Source of the DNA: Anoplopoma fimbria
Lineage: Eukaryota > Chordata > Actinopteri > Perciformes > Anoplopomatidae
Assembly: GCF_027596085.1 (NCBI RefSeq)
Contig: NC_072472.1
Coordinates: 11,310,219-11,374,218, forward strand
DNA length: 64,000 nucleotides
Direction: 5' to 3'
Shown: one piece after another, positions 23,032 through 35,890 of the stretch
How positions within the stretch are numbered: position 1 is the stretch's first letter
How the letters are laid out: each line of letters begins with the position of its first letter
Position numbers and translations under genes: made by a program
Notes under the pieces: model-generated
Told to the model about the DNA's origin: nothing
What the model saw: the letters and a program-made list of their open reading frames with translations, nothing else
Databases searched by the model: none

Positions 23032-24915
23032 CGAGGACACGTAGACACGTAGGAACAGATTAAGTCCAAATCAATGGCTGTGGCTGGACTGGGAGAGAGA
23101 TTTCACCCAGGGTTCTCGTTAAGGTCTGACACATGCGGCAAAGGCTAGAGGGAGTGTTATTACCAGGGTGATGGTTGATAAGACACTCGTTTCTCCACGG
23201 TGCGTCCCGCGGGAAAATGTATCGTGCAGCCATGGAAACCATAAGGCAAGGTGATATGCTATAATTGGGCCGGCCTTTTTAACCGTGCAGCTGCACTGCC
23301 AGGTATGCCACTGTCTTCAAATGAGAAATTATAGTGGAGCCACAGCAGAGGAGATGCGGACGATTTTCAAAAAAAAAAATTATTTGTTTCATCTAACAGA
23401 CTTGTACAGAGAAGATGTGATAATTCTCTCACACAAGTTGTGTCCAACAAAATGAGGAAACAAAGCTAAATAAAACAACATATGAATATTATAAGAATTG
23501 TCTGTACACACCTATCATGTTTTTTTTAAATGCTTGCTGATGTTTTTTCCTCAGTCCAGATGGAAACTGCATAAGGAAACCGTATAAAATGGAGGAAGAA
23601 GACGAGGGAAAAGGAAGAGGAGGGAGTAGGAGGAGAAGAGGGGAAAGATGGTCGTCGGCCAATCCCTGCTCAGTCTCTGTAACTTGGTTGATTACGATCA
23701 ATTTCCCTGGTATCGATGGCCTCCCTGGCCCTGAGCTACACTCCCTCCTGCACTTTGCATGGTACGTGCTTTGTGTACCGTGACATGACTCACACTCCAC
23801 CACACCATCCTCAGCCCCTGGCTCTCCCACCTGCAGTCCCCCAAACCTGGCCTTGAGAAACACCAACAGCTGGGTAACAGGAGGGATATAATCAAGCTAT
23901 AAAAAAAAAAAACACACACACACACAAATGTTTCCACTACAAATCTGGGTTAATGCAGTATTTTGAACTGATTGGCTGGTGAGCGTGGTAGGTGTAAGAA
24001 AGTTAGGGTGGTGTTACTGCAGCAGTGCAGGCGGAAGGGATATTTCTTCTGTCAGGGCTTTGCTGAAGGATTCAGCTGTCGATGAAAAACAAGGTGGAAA
24101 TGATGAGTTGAAGTTTGGTTACGACGTGCTGGACCAAAAGCCCCCAAAATCTGTATTTGTTCTGGGGAAAGCGAAACGGTCCTCCCTCCGGCATGTGCGA
24201 GGGCGCATCACGCTCTATCTCTGCACACTTGGCACGCTCCATCCGAATTAATTGCATCTCTGCGAGGGGAGAGAGGGAGATGGATAGGGGGAGAGGGAGA
24301 GAGGTTTAGTCCTTCTGTTGGGCTGGTCTTGCTACAAGGGGAGTCATTTGAAATTCTGCCTCCCATGTGGCTCCTGGTTTTCACTTTAATGACCCCCCTC
24401 CTCTCTCCCTGCTTTCTACCCCATGACTTTCCTAGATCTTTAGCCGTTGGCTCAGTTTCCTATGGATGCACGGTGCTGATGCACACCTTATTAATGCGCG
24501 TATTCACATAAATAATGCTTGTTTATTGACCAGCATTAAAGCTATTCATGACAAAATACTGTATCCGCCTTAAGTCTCCCCCTCTGTGCCTTTTCCTCTC
24601 CACCATCGCTGCCATCGATGATCCAACTCTCTGCTACCTTTGCTTGCTTACCAATTACTGTGAAAGCATCACCTTTTTTTCTGGGAAAATGGCTGCTACA
24701 CCTGTTGTCAAGCTGAAGGATCTCTGAATTAGTCTTTGCACTGGACTATGCTGTAAAAAAAAAGCAATGCTTTGTTTTGAAAAAGATGAAAATCACTGAG
24801 TTTTCCTCTTGTTTACAATATGGAAACAAGTATCTAGGTAATAATTCATAAAATCAGGATCATAACAAATATATTGACTTATCCTGCTGATTTTAGAGGT
24901 CCAGCTCTACATACA

Positions 24916-24923
<8 letters not shown>
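23031..24923. other. non-coding stretch, no gene seen
   Basis: Mixed composition. The part at about 24120-24270 (GGCATGTGCGAGGGCGCATC, then GAATTAATTGCATCTC) has CpG and POU/homeodomain-like content and could be conserved regulatory DNA. Frames over it lack family resemblance. Confidence 0.4.

Positions 24924-24970
<47 letters not shown>
24924..24970. repeat. (TG)n microsatellite
   Basis: 47 bases of uninterrupted TG. Confidence 0.95.
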
Positions 24971-24972
<2 letters not shown>

Positions 24973-25129
24973 CAGAGGCAGCTGAAGGCCCTGTGGACGG
25001 TTAACAGCCGCAGGGTTTACCGGTGCTACGTGCTACAGCAAAGCTTGGTAAGATGTGCGATAGGAAATGGCTTCAATAAGCCTAATAGGCTCGATAAAAC
25101 TGAGCTTTCTGCATGCTCTGCAGGGGTCT

Positions 25130-25169
25130 CACACACACACACACACATATGTATCTGTGTGTGTGTGTG
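25130..25169. repeat. (CA)n and (TG)n arranged as an inverted pair
   Basis: CA array 25130-25147 and TG array 25156-25169 are separated by 8 nt, so the strand can fold into a hairpin. Confidence 0.9.
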
Positions 25170-25971
25170 ACGTGGGGGTAGAGTGGTGTGTGCTGTAGGA
25201 CAGCAACGGCCCACAAGGTCACAGTAGGCAGTGTATATGGTTGTTTTTCTCTCTTTTTTCTCCCTCCCAGCGGTGGAGCTGTGTGCTCGCCTCCCCGGGT
25301 CTCTCCTCTATCTGGTCAATACCACCACGCAGCTTCTGACAATCAATGGAGGGTCAATACCTCTCAGACGCCTGCCTCTTTGTGCTCCCACTGATTTAGA
25401 TACCACCTACCCAGGCCATCTTTTTTTTTACTTTCTCTTTCTCCCTCCCTGTTTTTATGACCCTGCACTCCCCCTTAAATACGTGAACCTGCGGAAATTA
25501 GACACTCAGCAGTAAATCTGAGGGGCAGAGCGCACGTTCTCTGCCAAACGGTATAAACCTTAGCCCCTCATCAGGTATGCACATGACTGTGGTGGCCTAT
25601 TGTCTGAGGAAATGGCGTTTCACCTTTTTCATTAGCTGAAAGAAAGACAAAGATCCATTCATCTCAGAGAGAAACTATGAATTAAGTATCAACTTAACCT
25701 TATAGTGAAGCAGGTTTCCTCGGTTCAGACTGACTCCGTAATGGACTCAGTTTGATTCACCTGTAGATGGGGCTAGATTAAGTCTAAAAAGTCCAAACTC
25801 TGACATAATGGAGCTTGCAGCAGTTCATACAGGACATTCAGTCATGCGTGCTATCAGCTGACCCATGAGCACACAGTTTACGATCAGACTGACAATAAGC
25901 CGGTCTGTATATGCAGAAGTGGCTCACACTGATTCCTGCAGCACATTCACTCTTCTGCTGCTGATGATAAC

Positions 25972-26002
<31 letters not shown>
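25972..26002. repeat. (GAT)n trinucleotide microsatellite
   Basis: About ten GAT units. It would read as poly-Met, poly-Asp or poly-stop depending on frame, so local open frames are artefacts. Confidence 0.9.
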
Positions 26003-26003
<1 letters not shown>

Positions 26004-28645
26004 CGGTGATTGGTGTTTTAGAAGCTTTCCTGCACCACTCCTCCCTATCTGCACTGGTTTTACACAGAAACAATCTGTTCTTAATATACGTGGGTGGATG
26101 TTTCCATTGACCATTGGACTATGTTGATATTATGTTGCCAGGTAAATCTCCTTACTAACTATTTGTAAAAAAAATTATTGGGATGGGGGCTGAATTTGAA
26201 TTGAATTGAATGTAATTTTTTAAATAAGGCACGGCACAAGATTATTCTTTACAATAACCTCCCCCAATATTTTAAAATGATATATGTATGGTAAGTATAA
26301 CTAAAATAGTGGAATTACAGCCACTGCCCATATTTGAATAAAGAGCTGCTGCTGCCTTCTGGGATGGGAGAAAAATTTGAACAAATTAAATAAAAGTTAA
26401 AGGACCTAACCATTGCCTCATTAATATTTTTGTGCAGTCACCTTAGCTCACTTGAACTTGAATTTGGCTTCAGTTAAATCTGAAAAGCAGAGCAAAATAA
26501 AACTCCATCAGTACTTGCCTCCTGACAAAAATAAGTTTATTAACCTGTCATGAACTGCTATACATGAATACATGTACTGAAAGATCAGACCAACATCGTT
26601 CATGTCATATGGTCATTTTTTTTCTGAATTAACATCCTGTCACAAAAATCAACACAGCCTGGCGGTCCAACATTGTAACAAATATTTGAAACATTTATAT
26701 CATTGCAAGGCAAGGCCCTCACAATCACAAAATATGTTGTTCCACTGGTGTCATTTAGGCAGACCTCCAGCAAAAGAGTTCATAAAATGTCATCAAAGTA
26801 TTGCCTGTGGTAAAGGATACAATATGTTTACTTGACTACTAATCTACAATCCTTGCTGAGTTCTTAATACTTCGGTCACATCACCCAAAGACATTTGTCT
26901 GAGAATTTCTTTAAAGAAATCATTAGCACTAGTGGTGCAGCTGCTATTAGACTAAATTTGCTACGGATTAATGGTAGTGTGACATCTGTTGTTATTCCAC
27001 TATTAGGGTACCAGTTTTACCCACTGATCAACAAAAGAAGTCACACTTTTTGTACCAAATGAAATAGAAAAGGAGGACAAAAAATTGTGGCCGTTGTTCT
27101 GCAGCAACATGAAGGCCAGCAAAGACGTAACAGTAGTTACTGTTAGTTACTGTAGTAACTCAAGTTATACCAACACTTTATTCAACCGCCAAATATTTTC
27201 TTTATTTCCACTAAAACAAACTCAATGACCATGATGCATATTAGGCAAAAAAATATATTGATTGTTTAACAATAACTGAAAAACAAACACCAGCCAAACA
27301 CAGTAGGCCATTAAAAACACCCGCAGAGCCATTTGGCATTGTTCTACTGGAAACACATTACTCTCCACTAAAACAAATCTAGAGGGGATAAACAAACAAA
27401 ACAAAGTGTATTAAAAACTGTATTTTTACCAAAATGATGGCCACTCATTGATGATCATAACTGAAACTATCTTTAGCTCTAAAATCAATTCATCCGCTTT
27501 AACTAGCAGAACAGCATTAAGAGAAATTATATGAAACAACAGCATTGAGACAAGTCAACGGCACATGAACAGAATGTCGGAACTAAAGTGTGAGGTTTGT
27601 CAGATGATTGACGTGTGTGTGATGATCCCACTCAATAACCTCAGATATTTTTCACAACTTCTTGGGCCAATCACTTCCCAGTCTGACACATCAGAATCAC
27701 CTTTATTGGATGAGTATGTGTGTGCACAAGGAATCTGACTCCGCTTTTTTTTGTTTGCATCTCCCTCAGAGTACTTACACAGAAATAAAAAATAACAACT
27801 TGGGACAAGGACAACAGAGCTGGACAAGTAAAGGTGAAGAATAGACAGGACTGTTGGTAGTGAAAAAAAAGGTGTAAATATAAATATTATATAAATATTT
27901 AAAAAGCACCAAAAGAATAAGAAGAAAAAAAGAAAAAAAGAAAGTGATCTGATATAGAAGTGTAAATAGAATTACAAACAAATTCTGGTCCATTCTGCCG
28001 TTGAGCAACCCTTTCAATTCTGGCAAGAGCGTGGCAAAGACTACTTTTGAAATCCTTGTGCAATCATCAACAGTTCAGATTGATGAGAATGTATTTTTGG
28101 TAAGTCTCAGAGGGCTTATGATTCTATTTAAGTAAATAAAATGTATTTGATTGTACTGCATCACAGACACTATCTATAAAACTAGGACCAGCAACTTCTA
28201 CTTCCTATTAATTCATAACAAATTATGTTGATTCCACAGCCATCTCACTATAAGGCAAAGAGTGTCTGTCTGTGTGTGTTCGGGTATTTACTTTGCATGT
28301 TTCAAGAACCTATATAGCCAAGCTGTACACTTGGTGGGTGTATTGCTGGGGACCCAAGGGCTTACAGTGTTAAATATGGTAAAATTTGAACATCGATAAT
28401 TAAATACTTAATAATCTTTAAATAATCTTTTTTTTTTTATTCTCACTTTCTGCATAACCTGCACTTAACAACTATGGTATAGGTAGGCTACAGGTTAAAC
28501 AAAACTAAATCAAAGGTAACAAAATGCATTTTTCGCATCTCTACAAGTTGATTATTTAAAAAAAAAAGGACTTTTGCTCTTATTGCTGTTAGAAAGTGAA
28601 ACTTAAAAATAAGTACAGTAAGTGAAGCTGCAGGTGTGTCTGCGG
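26003..28645. other. AT-rich non-coding stretch, no gene seen
   Basis: No convincing exon. Small features include an AGTTACT/AGTAACT dyad near 27145. From about 28255 to 28375 there is a segment (GGGTGTATTGCTGGGGACCC) that may be part of an interspersed repeat; I could not confirm a second copy. Confidence 0.4.
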
Positions 28646-28659
28646 CCGCCAGAGGGCAG
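28646..28659 (+). promoter_or_regulatory. CTCF-type consensus site
   Basis: CCGCCAGAGGGCAG matches the 14-base CTCF core consensus CCRSYAGRKGGCRS at every position. It lies at the start of a locally CpG-richer block (28640-28740). CTCF sites with this core commonly anchor chromatin loops in vertebrates. Occupancy is inferred. Confidence 0.6.
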
Positions 28660-29080
28660 AACTCCGTGAGCAGGGAGGCGACACTCCGGAAATAATACGT
28701 TACAAAAGTTTGCGGTCACACGCCGCCGAGTTCACGGTCCTCGGCTAGTCAGTTAGCATTATTAACCTTGGCATTGCTAAAAAAATATTGTTGCAATCCA
28801 TCTTAATTAATGGCAGATTTAATGCACCCCCCCTGGTGAGCAGGCTAAGTGAGACAAGTACAGTAGGGACCTTCACTGTGGGTCTAGCTAACAGGCTAAA
28901 TGTTGACATGCTAACGGGTCTTCCTTCGGCCTAAGTGTGTGAGGACTTTCTGCTGTGTGAGACTGTGATGATGGAGCCTCATTCATACCGGTACAGAGAG
29001 GACCATACCGGTGCAGGGATGCTGAGCGGACTTGCTAATATATGTTACGCTTTGACTAAATGGACTAGAGGAGAAGCTGA

Positions 29081-29147
29081 ACCTGGAGCAGATTGTGGAG
29101 AACCTCGTGGTGAAGCACCACGAGGTTCTCCACAATCTGCTCCAGGT
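29081..29147. repeat. perfect 32-bp-arm palindrome with 3-nt spacer
   Basis: Arms 29081-29112 and 29116-29147 are exact reverse complements around AAG. In one frame the plus strand reads as a stop-free helix-like peptide (LEQIVENLVV, K, HHEVLHNLLQ), then CAGGTAGGTGAG, which looks like a splice donor at 29148. That frame has a TGA at 29053 and no ATG, so no complete coding unit is supported. Confidence 0.95.
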
Positions 29148-29206
29148 AGGTGAGTGCAACAAAAACCCTGCTGAACTCTGCAGATGATTACTTCAACAAC
29201 CACTTC

Positions 29207-29219
29207 GTTGCCTAGCAAC
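29207..29219. promoter_or_regulatory. RFX X-box-like site
   Basis: GTTGCCTAGCAAC carries GTTGC/GCAAC inverted half-sites with the CCTAGCAAC core typical of RFX-family binding. A similar GTTGCCTGGCAAC at 1736-1748 lies inside a repeat. Binding is inferred. Confidence 0.4.
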
Positions 29220-30459
29220 CTTGTAGGTCTGACATCGCTGGAGGTGCGTTCCACGCTGTGTGTTAAAAGCTGTGCAGTTCCTCCTCTGCTGTCCAATGTT
29301 TGTTTGCAGGCTGCAAACTGCTTTGGTGATGTTTTATGCTACTGTTCCGTCGACCTTGATGTCCATATCTTGTTTTGAATTTTGTCTCCTTTTCTGGTTG
29401 ATTCTTGTGAGGCTACACTGAAGGAGGCAGCTGTGTATTTATAATTGATAATCAGTTCAGTGCACTGACTGCAGAGAGCCTATCTCTTGGTTTCAACATT
29501 CGCTTATCATTCGCTTATCATTGTGTAAGTCTATAAGTCGACAATATAGAATATAAATATGCTTTGGAAGATGATAAACAGACATTAGAGATAGAAATGA
29601 TTTAAAGTAAAGGGGGTCGATCTTTAAATGCTGCTGTTATGGTAGATTAAGGTAGAAGCATAGTTCACACGGTCGATTTCTCCTAGGAATCTCTCTCTTC
29701 TTAACAGCTGACAGACACTGATCCATTAAAGGGAATCAGTCATTACACACCACACCATCACTACTTGTCTCCACCTCCTGACTCACTCTTGACCTCACCT
29801 CTGCTGCAGCAACTTTACCCACCGTGGTGGTAAATGCAGGCCAGAAACCTGCAGCTGCTTAGAGTCCCTTACTTCCTAAAAGAGGAAACGCATTAAACAC
29901 ATTAGTAAATACTTCATTGTACGTCTGTGCTTGTGAGCTAAAGGTGGCATAGTGGCATTTCTGTATTGATAGTGTGCATTATTAAAATAGTCTCGCTGTG
30001 GGAAAATGGAACAGAGAAGGCGAGAGAGCTTAACGAATGTGTGGGCAGGGGATAACATTCAATCAGGACAATTGTAAACAAGGGAGCGGGGGCACCCACA
30101 TTCAGGTTTGAAATAATAAAAAATAAAAAAAACGGTATGAAAATGACCTAAATCCCTCCACTGTGTAGTACTTCACATTATGACAGATCATTTAACATGA
30201 AAGAAAAAATTAGAAAGAAGAAAGAAGCAAACCAGGGATAAACAATACCTTAATTCATAACAGAAAATAACGTTGATATGGTATCCCTGAAAATACCAAA
30301 TATAAGTGAATACCCCACACAGAGAAGAGAACAAATAAGTGAGGCAGGTAAAGTGCATAGGTTGTTTAAAGTGTTGCAGCTGGACAGTGAAGAAAAAAGG
30401 TTTCAGTGTCATAATCAAATGCAGTGGTTGACTAACAGCCCGTCTCCCAGAGTGAAGGA
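29220..30459. other. non-coding stretch, no gene seen
   Basis: AT-rich. A small tandem duplication (ATTCGCTTATC twice, 29498-29519) is the only structure noted. Confidence 0.45.
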
Positions 30460-30690
30460 TGATTGGAAGGCCCCTGCAGAGCTACTGACATGATGGTAAT
30501 TGTCATTACCGGGGTTGGAGTGCGTGCGTGACGCCATTAGAGAAAGTGCAATTACAGTAGGCTTTGGTGACCTTGCTGACTAGCGGAGGTCAGGGCTTCT
30601 CATTAGAGCGTGGTGGAAGGCAGCCCAGTGTCTCCGCTGTGCCAATCAATAAGAGCGTAGCCTGGTCGGCGCTAATCATAGCTTTGACGC
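30460..30690. promoter_or_regulatory. enhancer-like block with homeodomain-type dyad
   Basis: Contains GGTAATTGTCATTACC (inverted GGTAAT/ATTACC), CAATTAC, GCTAATC and GCCAATCAATAA in a non-repetitive GC-balanced stretch, then a pyrimidine-rich end. These are homeodomain/Pbx-Meis-like and CCAAT-like motifs. No coding frame is plausible. Function is inferred only from motif clustering. Confidence 0.25.
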
Positions 30691-31779
30691 AGCCTCACGC
30701 CCTGCCACCCCCCATCACCACACATCTCCCAACACCCTTCCCCTGTTCCACCTTTCAGCTCCCTTATTCCAGAGCACCAGCACCTTTTTTTCTTTTTTCT
30801 TTTTACAAACAAATGGTTTAAACACATTAATAGGTAGTGTATTGCATATGTTTCAAAGCATGCATATGCAGGGGAAAAATATAGTAGAGCTTTGCATAGT
30901 ATTGCTGTAATAAATCCTTAGGTTGAAATTATGCTGTACTGTAAGTTAAGCATATTATTTGCATCTGTACACACATAATTGAATTCTGCAGGCACTAATG
31001 TGATGTATAACTGCTGAGATACTGCATTATATATCATCCAATTAAGTAAATGTACAGTTTTTTGCTATCCAAGGTGTGGGTGAATATTACCAGTGGTTTA
31101 CGAAAAAGAGGCTCAGTATACCTCAGCCCAGGTTTTGAAACCTCAAGTGGTCATTTCAGGTGCAGTCTATTGTTTCTTTCTATTCCTCAGGCTTTTATTT
31201 ATTGGCCTAGACTCTGAAACCTGTGGGTGGTTTTAAAACTTCCTTTCCTTTGAATTTGCCCCCTCAGTGTGCAGTTGTGAATGATGTATGATCAACAGTT
31301 TTAAACATCAGGTGCACTGATAATCAAAAAAAACAAACTGACAATAAGCATAACATTTTGGCAAACGTATTTCGAACGTGTTTGCGATGGTGAGGTGATG
31401 TAATCTATAGACATCCATTATTAAGCCCCCGAAAAGCTGTTGAGATTTATTAACAGAGATACTCCAAACATACCGCACTAGATAACAGCGGGCCTTGTAT
31501 TAATGTGAGAAGACATCTGTATTGATTCGTGTTTATTTATAAATCCGTTCTCCATCAATTACCAGCATATGTGTCCCTTTTGGACCGGAGTGTAGGAATG
31601 TATGAGACACGCTGATCCTCATGCACCATTTCAATTTTTGCTGCTTATTCAATGTTTTGATTTGAAAGAATACTATGCATGTGGCAGACTTGATCAACTC
31701 AAGATATCAAAGATAAAACAAGAAAACTTTTTTATTTTTGATAAGAGGTCTACCTGTATCACATCATGACAATGATAAA

Positions 31780-32391
31780 AATCAATTGTGATCTGTATTT
31801 CTGACAATATCAGTTCTCGAAACTGTTATTTTGGGATTAGTAAAAATAATCTATAATCTAAATTGATCATTTATACGGCTTCATCCATTAAAAGCTATTT
31901 AATTTAAGGTGTCAAATGCACAATCGCAATCACAATTTTGTGTTACCATGCACACTCCGCTCATAGAAAACCTCTGCTGTCTGTCAAATGAAGCGCTTCC
32001 TAAACTAACAGCCAGCCTCCAGGACGGGTCAGGATGTTTTTGCTTCACTTTTTTAGGCGCTGTTATGCCGCTGCATCTGCACTCTTCCGTGGTAGCCTGT
32101 GAAAAAACTTTCCTTAATGTTTTCTCCACAGTCCAGAGGACAAGAATAATATTTTGTACGTTACTTGTTTTGCCTGTCTGCTGTTGTACAACAGAGAGCA
32201 GATGGGAAAAAACAAACATGCACTGGAGAAGAAGTAACGTGGATATGAAAGTAATGCTCTGTTGATGTAAAATGTGAATGTGCAATAAATATATTTAGTC
32301 TCTGGAATCAGTGAATGCTCTTGATAAATAACCAATGTTGATTTAAATAGTCTTGAATATCATTTTGGACATAGTCGTGCAGCCCTAGCTA
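31780..32391. mobile_element. hAT-like non-autonomous element remnant
   Basis: The right edge, CGTGCAGCCCTAG at about 32379-32391, preceded by GAATATCATTTTGGACATAG, is the typical terminal sequence of a hAT-type element common in fish (CTAGGGCTGCACG in reverse). AT-rich interior sequence extends leftwards to at least about 31.8 kb. The open frames at 31899-32285 (minus) and 31909-32265 (plus) overlap on opposite strands and show no transposase motif. The left end is not resolved. Confidence 0.5.
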
Positions 32392-33533
32392 CTCCAGATG
32401 TCATCAATAACGTTCAATAGATGGATATTGACCAATCGCTTACATGCCCTTTGATAGTATTGTCATGTTTCCATTATAAACCCCACCATCACTGTTTAGT
32501 GTGTTACATTTTTGCATTCAGTGTATGATAAGGGTGTGTGTGGGAGGTCCGCCTTGTCTTGTAAATCTATTCCTCTCTGTGCAGCACCAGAGGGAGAAAA
32601 CACCAGCAGCCCAAAGCTGACCAGTCCCAGTTCTTGTGGTCCCCTGAAGGCATCTCCGTCGCCGCTGTAGCCCGGACCTGTGGTTAAATTCTTGAGGAGG
32701 TTCACAGCAGCTACACGCAGTATACAAAACAAACTCACGGCATTCCCTTTCTGCGATATCCCGGGACATGTCTGTCACTACAAACGCCAGGAGGAACTTT
32801 TTCTTTTTTCCTCAGCAGTTTTCCCACCTGTCATCAGGCGAGATTAACTCCTAATAAGCTGATGAGCTGATGATGCCGCGGCGTCGTGTGTGTAGAAGAA
32901 AGCTCTGTCCACCGTGGTGTGAGGTATGCAGTGTGGCCTCGGGGGGGGCAAGCAGTCAGGAAAACAGGCTGTGAGCCAGTCGTCTACAGAGACGGAGGGG
33001 GAGGGGTGACCGGCCAGAGGACTCAGATCCGCCTCAGCTCTTTTCCTCACTGTTTGCACTCCAGTGGTTTAGTCACCAGACCCGCCTATTAAATCAAAGG
33101 CCCCCTTTGACAACGACTTCCAATTATGCCCAGATGAGATGCCCCCCCCCCCCCCCCACCAACCCTGCCTCTGTCGTGTCTCCACCCGGGTTTTGTCCTC
33201 CTCTACTCTGTCTTATCTTGCTTCCACTCTGTTCTCTCTCTCTCGCTCCATCCGACATATTTTTTCCAGGTCTGGGTCAAATGGGAAAACACTGAGTTGC
33301 ATCTTTGATCTTCTCCTGGTGTCTGTGCAACTCTCACTCACTCTCCTCTGAAAAATGAAGAAATACCTGTAAAGGTTTTTTTGTTTGTTTGGCGATGACA
33401 ACTGTAATTGTAGCTGCGGTGGCGAGCCAGTGTCCCATGGCTATTGTGGCTGTTTGTGTCGTGTTTGCTGTGAACCAGGTTGTTTAATTCGGAAAACAAG
33501 AACAAGGTCAGGAGGGACAGGACGATCGTGACT
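32392..33533. other. non-coding stretch with poly-C run
   Basis: No gene seen. A 16-base C run lies at 33142-33157. GC-balanced sequence at about 32560-33060 has open frames on both strands without family features. Confidence 0.4.
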
Positions 33534-33765
33534 TTTTAGCCATGGATTCTAATGTCAGTTTGTTGGTCCACCACTTTGGTCCAGAGTAGTGAAATAGCTC
33601 AACTATTGGATGGATTACCATAACATATTGCACAGACATTAATGGTCCCCAGAGGATGAATCCTACTGACTTTGGTGAATGCTTAAACAATTTTGGTCAT
33701 AACCCAATACTTGTTTTATGACCAAAATGAATGACACCCGCTACCAGCCTCACTGTTTGGTGCTC
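33534..33765 (-). mobile_element. fish-type interspersed repeat fragment
   Basis: Blocks such as TGGATGGATTACCATAACAT, CAGACATTAATGGTCCCCAG, GGATGAATCCTACTGACTTT and ATACTTGTTTTATGACCAAA resemble, from memory, a non-coding repeat widely spread in teleost genomes. There is no coding capacity. Strand and family are uncertain. Confidence 0.5.
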
Positions 33766-33961
33766 ATTAGGAAAATCTATTTTTTTCCGCACGCTAGGAT
33801 AGTAGTTTGAATTTTGAATAAAATAAAGATGATGCTGGTGTGTGTGTGTGTGGTGTTGGTGGTTTAAACTGGAAGAGTTGTTTTCCAAACATATTTTTAT
33901 TTTATTTTTTAGAAAAGCACCTTGAGATTGCCCCAAGCTTTTCTAACCTTTCTCTCTGCTG

Positions 33962-33962
<1 letters not shown>

Positions 33963-34051
<89 letters not shown>

Positions 34052-34055
34052 ACAC
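33963..34055. repeat. (CA)n microsatellite
   Basis: 84 bases of pure CA to 34046, one G interruption, then a short continuation. Confidence 0.95.
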
Positions 34056-35694
34056 TACCAATCGCTGATTTGTTTTCTTCTACTTCGTGCTAAACATAAA
34101 ATGTTAATTTTCTGAACTAATATTTGTGTATTGCCCTTGATCACAGATTTTATTCCAAGCCTCTGATTGATGATAATGAAAAGTGTTTTCCACTCACCGT
34201 TGACCAGGTAACTTGTTACTCACTGTTTGTACTTCCAGGCCTACTAAGGTTCAGTGATAGTCTTAAAGGACAAGGCTGGCCGTATACTCTCAGAAAATGT
34301 AAAAACCATAATCAACGACGCTTAAGCCCTTCTCTCAACACTCTCTGACTTCACTAATTGGTTTCTATTGAAATATAAATCTGATGCAAATATATAGTTT
34401 TTTTTCTAAACGACTCAGTTATTTTCTCTTGAGCAAATATAACTTAAACCAGAGTAAAAGTGTTTGGTGGGGTTTATTTTCAGCCACAGCTTTGGCGAGT
34501 ATTTATGGCAGCAGGACGGTGTATGCGGGACTGACTTAAAATAGTCTACAGTGCCCTCGCTCATGTTAACGAAGAAACTTATCAGACCAGTGCAGAGATA
34601 TGGTTCAGTGTCCGTTTAATACTTTTCTGGAAAACAACGGAGGTCTATGGCACAGAGGAATGAGCTGGGTAAGGGTTTGGCTACAAAGGCAACACCAGAT
34701 ACATTCACACTTCTTCTAGTATCTGAAAACAGTCAGATAAAGGCTGCCATTTATTTTTTCATTGATGTAACATTAATGATCAATTGACCCTTTGCTAAGT
34801 CCCGCCCCTAGGACACTGACTGGCCAACCATAGCAGAGCATCGCCACAAGTACGGCTCTCCTCCATATAACCCCTAAAAAAACATTAATGCCAATCTCCC
34901 GATCGAATATTTTTTACTTTTTTCAATTGTCTGCATGAAGCATCCACTTGCCCGAACATAGAGTTTACTTTCCCTGGGCAAGCTTTCATCTCGATCCCTG
35001 GATTGTAATAGTGATCAATGATCAAACCGGCTTTACAAGAACAGTGTTGTTCTTTTATTTTATCGTTGTCTGTCTCAATTGTCTGGTGATGTGTTGGTTG
35101 ACTTTTACACTGTGATCTGTAAGCTTTAGCTTCTATCTTTATCTTTGTAACCTGATTTTGCTGCTGAATCAGTTTGACATCCCTGATATATCCTTCAAAT
35201 GCATATTCTAGACCCTTTGATCTGCTTCTCTCTGAAATAGCTTTTTTTGTTTTCCCGATAAGTTAGATAACGGCAGCCCTGACAGCTTGGTGGAGTTGCA
35301 GTGTTGGGCATGGCTTAGTGAAGGGTCAATTATATCAGCGTTATTGACCCAATATGAAGGGTGAGCTTCCTGGTTGAGAAACAGCTCTTTGGTTTAGTGT
35401 TGAACACATTCAATATTTTACTGCTATACTGCCAAACAAAGAAGAGGTGTCACTGCTGAAAATTACACTTAATATGCTGGAAAGTAGGAGTTAGTGTATA
35501 CTGGAAAAAGTTAATTGGGTAAAACAACCTTGACAAATTCAATGTTATACAGAAGAAGAATTCATACAAATCCTCAATTAATTTATCCATCCTTTCATTT
35601 GTGGAACAAATGAAACAAACCCTTTCTTATAATGGAATTTTCTACAATATTTTTTATGGCCAATGGAAAATGGATGTATCACTTTGTACCTTAC
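34056..35694. other. AT-rich non-coding stretch, no gene seen
   Basis: No exon or RNA gene recognised. 34790-34900 (TAAGTCCCGCCCCTAGGACA) may be an old repeat fragment. Confidence 0.45.
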
Positions 35695-35890
35695 CAGACA
35701 AAGTGCTTTACAATTCGTCCCTCCTTCACCCATTCACCCTCTCAAGCAAGACGCTTGTCCGTCCATCGGAATTAAACTCGGGGTTGAGTGTCTTGCACAA
35801 GGACACTTGTGGCACTAAAGGAGCTGAGGGTTGAACCACCCAACTTATGATTAAGGGACAACCGCTCTACCGCCACTGCCGTGTCGAGTA
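35695..35890 (-). mobile_element. SINE-like or other short interspersed repeat fragment
   Basis: CTCGGGGTTGAGTGTCTTGC, ACAAGGACACTTGTGGCA and AGGGTTGAACCACC, ending GACAACCGCTCTACC, resemble a repeat frequent in fish genomes. The reverse complement contains GGTTCAACCCT, close to a tRNA-type B box, which suggests a minus-strand SINE-derived origin. No A box was found. Boundaries are approximate. Confidence 0.45.

Noticed and set aside
29045..29296. Minus-strand frame through the palindrome
   Set aside because: It is the mirror of the plus frame created by the palindrome, with no independent support.
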